From contig NZ_JAFFSU010000021.1 of assembly GCF_017948455.1 (NCBI RefSeq), positions 62,001 through 126,000 of the forward strand: a DNA stretch of 64,000 nt. Direction: 5' to 3'. Shown here piece after piece: positions 59,303 through 64,000 of the stretch. Source of the stretch: Streptomyces sp. GESEQ-4. GTDB lineage: Bacteria > Actinomycetota > Actinomycetes > Streptomycetales > Streptomycetaceae. The notes beneath the pieces are model-generated. The model was not told the DNA's origin. It worked only from the letters and a program-made list of their open reading frames with translations, and did no database searches. Every line of letters begins with the position of its first letter. Within the stretch, counting starts at the first letter, position 1. Made by a program: the position numbers and the translations under genes.

Positions 59303-60127
59303 CTATCCGCTCATCGTGAAGCAGGCGCGTGTCTTCTTGAGGCGTCTCCAGCAGATGAGGCCACAGGCCAGGGAGACGAGTGCGTCGTGCAGGTCGAGGT
59401 GTCGTTCCCAGCGGACGGCCAGCCGTTTGAAGTGGTGCAGGCGCGAGAAGGTCTGCTCGACGACGTAGCGGAGCTTGCCCAGGCCCTTGATGTTCGGGGC
59501 GCCCTTGCGGGAGATCACCGGCAGGATCCGGCGCCTGTGCAGCTCACGCCGGTTGGGGTTGCTGTTGTAGCCCTTGTCACCGAGGAGGGCGTCCGGACGC
59601 CTGCGCGGTCGACCTGGTTGCCGGCCACGGGCGGCACGCCGTCGACCAGGGCCAGGGTCTGCGTGACGTCGTTGACGTTGGCCGCGGTGGTGATGACCTT
59701 GAACGGGGTGCCTCTGACGTCGCAGATCAGATGGTGCTTACTGCCCGTCTTCCTGCGGTCGACCGGCGACGGGCCGGTAGCCTCGCCCCCTTTTCGCGCG
59801 GATGTGGGAGGCATCCACGCAGGCCCGGGTCCAGTCCAGTGCGTCGGCCGTGTGCAGCTCGGCGAGCAGTATGCGGTGCAGCTTGTCGAAGGCGCCGGCC
59901 TCGTGCCACCGCCCGCGTCGGCGCCAGCAGGTCTGCCCCGAGCCGAACCGCAGCTCCAGCGGCAGCAGTTGCCAGCTCACGTCGTTGTAGAGAACGTACA
60001 AGATGCCCTGCAGGCATAACCGGTCATCCACCGGCTTCGGGCCGGGAGCCTTCTGCGGCCACGGAGGCAGCAACGGCTCCATCAGCGCCCACAGCTCGTC
60101 ATCCAAGATCCACGGCCGATTCCCCAC
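59303..60127 (-). pseudogene. IS5-family DDE transposase broken by two frameshifts
   Basis: The protein is readable only by joining three frames. Part A (from 60127) runs from GNRPWILDDELWALMEPLLPP to DWTRACVDASHIRAKRG, with the first catalytic Asp. Part B (about 59800-59630) continues ATGPSPVDRRKTGSKHHLICD ... ALVDGVPPVAG. Part C (about 59630-59303) holds ALLGDKGYNSN with the second Asp, and KLRYVVEQTF with the Glu. The A-to-B shift lies at AAAAGGGGG and could be programmed; the B-to-C shift near PVAG looks like an indel. The enzyme is probably inactive unless both shifts are suppressed. Confidence 0.8.
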
Positions 60128-60179
60128 ACCTCAGAAACGGCGGAATCGTCCTACCGGTCACGCCTGACCGGCACACCTC

Positions 60180-60202
60180 AACAAGATCGTGTTACGAGCT
60201 CT
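60180..60202 (-). repeat. Right terminal inverted repeat of the IS5-like element
   Basis: The reverse complement reads GAGCTCGTAACACG ... CTTGTTG and matches the left end at 22 of 23 positions. TTA follows outside. Confidence 0.85.
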
Positions 60203-60356
60203 TATGTGCCGGTGGAAGATTCCAGGGACTCGTTTTTGTCGCGCGATCGGGCGAGCGATCTACGATCGGGTCGCCCTATCAGACGGCACCGAGACCTGAG
60301 GGCTCTTTCGGGGCCATCAACCTCATATGTGCAACCGACGACCAGGAGTAGTGCGC

Positions 60357-60866
60357 GTGAAGACGGACGTCCCCGTCCCCGTCCCCGTGGTCAAGTGTGC
60401 GTTCGACGACCCGGGAACCCGGCTGATGCACGAGCGCGCTCGTAGAAGAGCCCTCGTCAATCTCCTGTTCCGAGCCGTGGGCTGGATCGCGTTGCTGATC
60501 GTGGCACGCACGGTCGAAACCGACGCGCAACTCGTCGAGGGGACTGCTTCGTTCCTTCTGATCCCCACCGCGTTCTTGCTCTCCGGGCCGGCCAGGAAGC
60601 TGCGCTGGCTGCGGAGCATCGAAACTATGCTGCGGTCGTTCCCCTGGCGGCACTGTGTCGTGACTCGTGACCAAGGCACGCAGGTGAGCCGCGGAACTGC
60701 GGTACGGGTTGGGCTTGCTGCCGATGCAGGCGACAGGGAATGGTCTGGGACCATGTCTGCCCGGACCTGGCAGCCGGCGCCGACCGAGGTCAGGGCAGTT
60801 GGAGGACGGTGTCTGGTTTGCAGGTGGCCTGGACCGCGGGGGCGTCGTCGCGAGGCCCGGCGGTGA
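60357..60866 (+). pseudogene. Truncated relative of the two-helix membrane protein at 52468
   Basis: A 169-codon frame. The first 110 residues resemble the protein at 52468-53097: two hydrophobic helices (LLFRAVGWIALLIVARTV; ASFLLIPTAFLLSG) and LRSIETMLRSFPWRHCVV opposite LTVCERVLRTYPLEYR. After about 60,730 the similarity stops and the frame runs into Arg/Pro-rich sequence opposite a transposase remnant. GTG 60357 has AGGAG eight bases upstream, so the 5' end looks functional. It is probably a 3'-truncated copy; a short functional protein cannot be excluded. Confidence 0.55.
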
Positions 60867-61100
60867 AGTGCTGATGACCGTCCAGCGCCCGTAGGATCGT
60901 CCGGCGGCTCGGGCCCTGGTGGGGAGAGTTGTAGGGCGTTCCACATGGCGGCGAACTGTTCGGCAGCGAAGTTCTTGTGGTTGCCGAGGAGGCGTCTGCG
61001 GATCTCCCATTCAGGGTCGGTGGCGCGATGGTGGCCGCCTCGGTCGTCATCAGCGGCGTGCGCCGCGATCTCGCCCCAGTCCGCGCGATCGGCCGAGGTC
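60790..61100 (-). pseudogene. Transposase remnant (possibly ISL3-type)
   Basis: On the minus strand a fragment reads DPEWEIRRRLLGNHKNFAAEQFAAMWNAL, which recalls the internal helical region of ISL3-family transposases; a further fragment in a shifted frame lies toward 60790. No start, DDE triad or inverted repeats are visible. It lies exactly where the truncated membrane-protein relative loses similarity. The family call is from memory of the motif and is tentative. Confidence 0.45.
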
Positions 61101-61191
61101 ACTGGCAGCCGCGAAATCGGCTATGCGGATGCGCCCCGTTTCACGCAGATAGCTCGTGCCCCTGTGGAGCGTTTACGCCAGGCTGCCACCA

Positions 61192-61306
61192 GCGGGCGGT
61201 AATCCGCCTGATCCTCACCGCCACCGCATCCCAACACCCCTCTGTCCTGGAGGACTTCCGAGAATTCGTGCGTACGGTTCGCCCGGGCACCGGCGCGGCT
61301 TCTTAG
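61192..61306 (+). pseudogene. C-terminal fragment of a Mog1/PsbP-like protein
   Basis: The last 37 codons read VIRLILTATASQHPSVLEDF then REFVRTVRPG, matching the C-terminus of the protein at 54988-55500 (VIELVLTAKPSQLDQVIEDF then QQFIRTVRPA). Upstream sequence in this frame is unrelated. It is the 3' relic of a paralogue, next to the transposase remnant. Confidence 0.65.
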
Positions 61307-61368
61307 CGCGTTTCCCACCCAAGCGGCACATCCTGCACCGTCAATCCGACTCTCCTTAGGTTGATTTC

Positions 61369-61881
61369 ATGGGTCTTTTCGACAAGCTCACCGGAACCAA
61401 GCGCCCCGCCGACGGTGTCGCCCCACGATCTGCCGCTGAGGTCCACGCGGCTCTGATCGGCCTCAATCGCCCCGACGTCCCGTACGTCATCCGGGACGGC
61501 AGCGCGGAGGGTGTCGATCTGGTGGCGGAGTGGCGCCTCCTGGACCCGGCCTGGCAGACGTTCTTCGTTCGCACCCAGGTGAGCCGTGTGTTCCAGGTCC
61601 GTATGCGCCTGGTTCCGGAGAAGCAGGAAGTCCGTTCCCTCGACCAGCAATACGAGGTTACGTGGGTCGGCGACACCCCGAGTCTGGCCATCGCGGCCGA
61701 GGCCCAACGCGGCCAGGTACAGACGGTTTCGAAACGCTGGACGCTAGGCGGGGGCGAAGACGGCGGTCCCGAAGCGAACGAGACATTCAGTTTCGATAGT
61801 TCTGACCTGAAGAATCCCCTACAGGACGCTGTCCTGGGCGCGGGGTGGACATGGCGCGGAGTCATCACCGGCAAGCTGTGA
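61369..61881 (+). CDS. Conserved hypothetical protein (MGLFDKLTGTK start)
   Basis: A 170-residue soluble protein (GLFDKLTGTKRPADGVAPRS; VRMRLVPEKQEVRSLDQQYEVTW; FDSSDLKNPLQDAVLGAGWTWRGVI). I recall similar proteins in other actinobacteria but no function. There is no signal peptide, membrane helix or catalytic motif. TTAGG lies upstream of the ATG. It is the only apparently intact gene between the fragments at 60.4-61.3 kb and the HATPase pseudogene. Confidence 0.65.
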   Translation: MGLFDKLTGTKRPADGVAPRSAAEVHAALIGLNRPDVPYVIRDGSAEGVDLVAEWRLLDPAWQTFFVRTQVSRVFQVRMRLVPEKQEVRSLDQQYEVTWVGDTPSLAIAAEAQRGQVQTVSKRWTLGGGEDGGPEANETFSFDSSDLKNPLQDAVLGAGWTWRGVITGKL

Positions 61882-61959
61882 GATTCGTTGGACCACGTCC
61901 GATTGCCTGAGTGATGTCCTCCGCCGAAGTATTCACGGCAACGCGAGTACCGGATGGCG

Positions 61960-62264
61960 GACTCCGATTGCCGTTCCTGGCCAGCGGCTGCCGCCCCCCA
62001 TACGTCGGCGCAGGCGCGGACCAGTGCGAGGCGGCGGCCTTCCTCCGCGTCGGCCAAGTCGTCCGGGTTCGATGGCAGTTCGGGCGGCTGGGGGTCGGCG
62101 TCCCGGGCGCAACCAGTTCCGCCGTGAGGAAACTCGGCGGTGTCGGCGAGGCGGATCAACCCGTGCATCGTGAGGATCAGGCGGACGGTACGACGGCAGA
62201 CGGTGACGGCGCGTGGGTCGTTCGGGATGTAGAGGGAGTACTCCCAGGGTTCGTTCTCCCGCGT
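61960..62264 (-). pseudogene. Decayed copy of the HATPase gene
   Basis: Aligned to the gene at 57142-57549, the promoter-proximal part is well kept (EPWEYSLYIPNDPRAVTVCRRT; LILTMHGLIRL) and so is the end (DPQPPELPS; DLADAEEG; LALVRACADVWG). The start codon has become ACG (about 62262-62264), the segment carrying the N box is missing between DTAEF and DADPQPP, and the 3' end is changed. A protein without the N box could not bind ATP. The remaining 240 bp to the next gene show weak similarity to the intact copy's upstream region only. Confidence 0.8.
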
Positions 62265-62504
62265 GGCCGAACTCCTATTGCGAGAAGGGGAGTTAGCGAA
62301 TGCGCCGCAGGCTGGCTACGACGTCGTAATTCGGGATCTGGCACATCTTGGGGGAGCCGTCATGGCGGGTCACTGATGCAGCATCTTCCACGCCCTGGAC
62401 GACGTGCTCGGCCTGGATCTGCCCTGCAGGCGGTCCGGGAGAGGGACGGTGAGAGGTCCCGGGGGCGCGCTACGCTGCGGTTCTTCGGAGGATGGGGGCA
62501 TGGC

Positions 62505-63305
62505 ATGCGGCAGCGGGGGACGGGGTTACGGGTGGCCGTGCTCGGCGCGGCCCTGATGGTCCTCGTCGGCTGCGGTTCCAAGACCGCCGGGACCGATGAG
62601 GAGACGACGACGGGCGCGGCCACGGCCTCCGCATGGACGCTCGCCGCTCCGATTCGCATCGACGGCGTCCGTGCCGCCGACGGCGGCCGGTCTCTGGTGG
62701 TCGGTGCCGAAGTGCCTGACGGGGCACGCGACTGCGTGCGCAGCCTGCGCGGTGAGCTCGAGACCGTCGAGCACGGCACGGTGTACGTGAGGGTCACGTT
62801 CGAGACGCGTTCCCTGGACCAGGACTCCGGATGCACCGGCACGCAGCGGGTCAAAGCGACGGTGAAGTTGGGCGAGCCCCTGGGCACACGCAGGGTCATG
62901 GTGAACAGCATGGACGTGTACACGCCCGTCGGTGCCACGCCACCCGCCCTGCGGCAGTGCGGTGAGAACGGCTGCGACCCCACGCCGCCGCGTTGCACCT
63001 CGTCCTCGTACGGGCAGGCCGTCAACGACACGGACATCCCCAAGCACACGAGCTGGGAGGAGCGCGGCTGCGACGAGACGTGGCTGGTGCTGGACCTGTC
63101 GACCCGGATGGGGCCGGCGTGTGGTGATGCCGGCGACGGGTGTTCCTCCTCTGGCGTCTCCCAGCGCTGGTTCTACCGGGCCGAGTCCTCGGGCTGGCGG
63201 CCGGTCGCCACGAACGGCGATGCGGGATGCGCCGGGATCCACAAAGTCCTGCCGGAATTGCCCGAGCGCCTCTGTGCGTCGCTGCCACGGCTCGACCGCG
63301 GCTGA
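62505..63305 (+). CDS. Lipoprotein of unknown function, Cys-rich
   Basis: A 266-residue lipoprotein with signal LRVAVLGAALMVLVGC (lipobox LVGC), a Thr/Ala linker and a beta-rich mature domain with about eight Cys (SGCTGTQRV; LRQCGENGCDPTPPRCTSS; GCDETWLVLDLS; ACGDAGDGCSSS), which probably form disulfides outside the cell. The frame stays open far upstream, but the signal peptide fixes the ATG at 62505, with GGGGG six bases upstream. It is followed 23 bp later by a palindromic operator and the DUF2975 gene. Family not recognised. Confidence 0.75.
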   Translation: MRQRGTGLRVAVLGAALMVLVGCGSKTAGTDEETTTGAATASAWTLAAPIRIDGVRAADGGRSLVVGAEVPDGARDCVRSLRGELETVEHGTVYVRVTFETRSLDQDSGCTGTQRVKATVKLGEPLGTRRVMVNSMDVYTPVGATPPALRQCGENGCDPTPPRCTSSSYGQAVNDTDIPKHTSWEERGCDETWLVLDLSTRMGPACGDAGDGCSSSGVSQRWFYRAESSGWRPVATNGDAGCAGIHKVLPELPERLCASLPRLDRG

Positions 63306-63328
63306 TCCCCGAGCCTGTGGCCGCGCGT

Positions 63329-63359
63329 ATCGTTTATCGATAGTATCGATAAACGATAT
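63329..63359. promoter_or_regulatory. Perfect 31-bp palindrome upstream of the DUF2975 gene
   Basis: TATCGTTTATCGATA (63329-63343), one G, then its exact complement (63345-63359). It is strikingly A/T-rich for this genome and ends 26 bp before the DUF2975 ATG. It is the size and symmetry of a dimeric regulator's operator. DUF2975 genes are commonly paired with a small HTH regulator gene (YozG-like) that would lie just beyond the window. Confidence 0.7.
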
Positions 63360-63385
63360 GAGTGCGGCGATGGGCAGGGAGAATC

Positions 63386-64000
63386 ATGGGTGCGAAGTCC
63401 TGGTGGAGCGGCAGCGACAGCCGACTGCTGGAGGCGGCTCTAGGTCTGGCTGCTGTGCTGGTCGGCGTCTTCCAAGCGCTGATCCCGGCCCTCGGAGTGG
63501 TTGGTCTCATCGATCCGATGAACACGCGTGAGATCGAGGCGGCGACCACGACCCGGGTAGCGGAGACCGTCACCGACGGGGTGGCGGGACACAGCATGAC
63601 CCTCACCGGCACCCACCAGGCCGACCTCGTCTTCGCCGGCCCCACTCTGGGCCAGCGCCTGATGCTCGCTCTGCCGCAGGTCATCGACGGTCTGTTCCTG
63701 CTCCTCATCCTGGCCGTCCTCCTTCAGATGGCCAGAACCCTGCGCGGCGGCGATGTCTTCGTACCGATCAACGCCCGACGCCTGAGCGTCGTAGGACTCA
63801 CAGTGCTGGTGCAGACCACCCTCGCCCCGGTACTGCTGGCGCTCACCACACAGATTCTGGTGAGCGGCTCGCCCATGGCCGACCAGATCCCCTTCTCGGC
63901 CACCTTCACCGGCGAGTACGTCCTGCTGGCACTCCTGATCCTGGCCCTGGGTGAGGTCTTCCGGCGTGGTACGAGGCTTCGCGCCGACACCGAAGGGCTT
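63386..64000 (+). CDS. DUF2975 membrane protein, cut by window end
   Basis: At least 205 codons, open to the window edge. Four hydrophobic segments (LLEAALGLAAVLVGVFQALIP; LMLALPQVIDGLFLLLILAVLL; VVGLTVLVQTTLAPVLLAL; YVLLALLILALGEVF) with RTLRGGDVFVPINARRL and a final RRGTRLRADTEGL match DUF2975. AGGGAG precedes the ATG by four to five bases. The window end falls near the natural C-terminus, where an HTH regulator gene normally follows. Confidence 0.85.
   Translation, partial: MGAKSWWSGSDSRLLEAALGLAAVLVGVFQALIPALGVVGLIDPMNTREIEAATTTRVAETVTDGVAGHSMTLTGTHQADLVFAGPTLGQRLMLALPQVIDGLFLLLILAVLLQMARTLRGGDVFVPINARRLSVVGLTVLVQTTLAPVLLALTTQILVSGSPMADQIPFSATFTGEYVLLALLILALGEVFRRGTRLRADTEGL

Larger units (their letters stand above)
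58853..60202. mobile_element. IS5-like element carrying a VOC-family passenger gene
   Basis: A 1350-bp unit bounded by 23-bp terminal inverted repeats (58853-58875 and 60180-60202) that match at 22 of 23 positions (core CTCGTAACACGATCTTGTTG). TTA flanks both ends (58850-58852 and 60203-60205), a 3-bp target duplication of the TNA type known for some IS5-family groups. Inside are an intact VOC gene on the plus strand and a frameshifted DDE transposase on the minus strand. No second inner inverted repeat was seen next to the transposase, so the VOC gene lies within the mobile unit. Confidence 0.8.

Noticed and set aside
60206..60445. A 79-codon frame after the IS element
   Set aside because: Overlaps the better-supported frame at 60357, Arg-rich, no ribosome-binding site; at most a read-through relic of DUF397.

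Overview
The window is high-GC, densely coded actinobacterial DNA and most likely a Streptomyces chromosome. GTG starts are common, secreted glycoside hydrolases and ATP-binding/XRE/DUF397 triads are present, and the order dxr, site-2 protease, ispG ... proS ... rimP-nusA-ylxR-infB-ylxP-rbfA-truB ... ribF followed by a type VII secretion (T7SS) locus is the one I know from Streptomyces core chromosomes. No tRNA, rRNA or CRISPR array was seen.

Layout. (1) 1-6.8 kb: plant cell wall glycan genes: the 3' part of a GH95-type gene, a secreted GH12 endo-glucanase, a GH31 alpha-xylosidase and a LacI regulator with two palindromic operators. The enzyme set fits xyloglucan breakdown. A sulfotransferase sits beyond the GH31 terminator. 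(2) 7-9.4 kb: a large acyl-CoA dehydrogenase and a secreted lamin-tail-domain protein. (3) 9.6-13.5 kb: dxr, a RseP-like M50 protease and ispG, with two MEP-pathway enzymes flanking the protease. (4) 13.5-18.1 kb: a TetR regulator divergent from a flavin/ferredoxin-reductase fusion, then two GNAT acetyltransferases. (5) 18.2-34 kb: proS, a three-gene minus-strand operon with an APH-fold protein whose catalytic loop is altered, the rimP to truB translation/ribosome-maturation cluster, a pseudo-trypsin/STAND-NTPase protein interrupted in frame by a dispersed palindromic repeat, and ribF.

(6) 34-55.5 kb: a T7SS (ESX-like) locus. An EspI/MinD-like ATPase, an uncharacterised protein and EccE run leftward; EccB, two WXG100 proteins and a mycosin run rightward. 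Beyond the core are three repeats of a small ESX-like gene followed by a larger WXG-domain protein, two further tandem mycosins with duplicated flanks, and an orphan gene that looks like only the membrane anchor and tail of a mycosin. EccC and EccD are not in the window. I regard this cargo array as the best candidate for an undescribed system: several WXG partner/effector-like pairs with dedicated mycosins served by one ESX machine.

(7) 55.5-64 kb: a decayed accessory zone. It holds lipoproteins, an HATPase/XRE/DUF397 triad, an IS5-like element with 23-bp inverted repeats and a TTA target duplication that encloses a VOC (glyoxalase-fold) gene, fragments of duplicated T7SS-neighbourhood genes, a transposase remnant, a pseudogene copy of the HATPase, and a DUF2975 gene cut by the window end and preceded by a perfect 31-bp palindrome. 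Coding in about 44-64 kb uses visibly more A/T at third codon positions than the core genes to its left.
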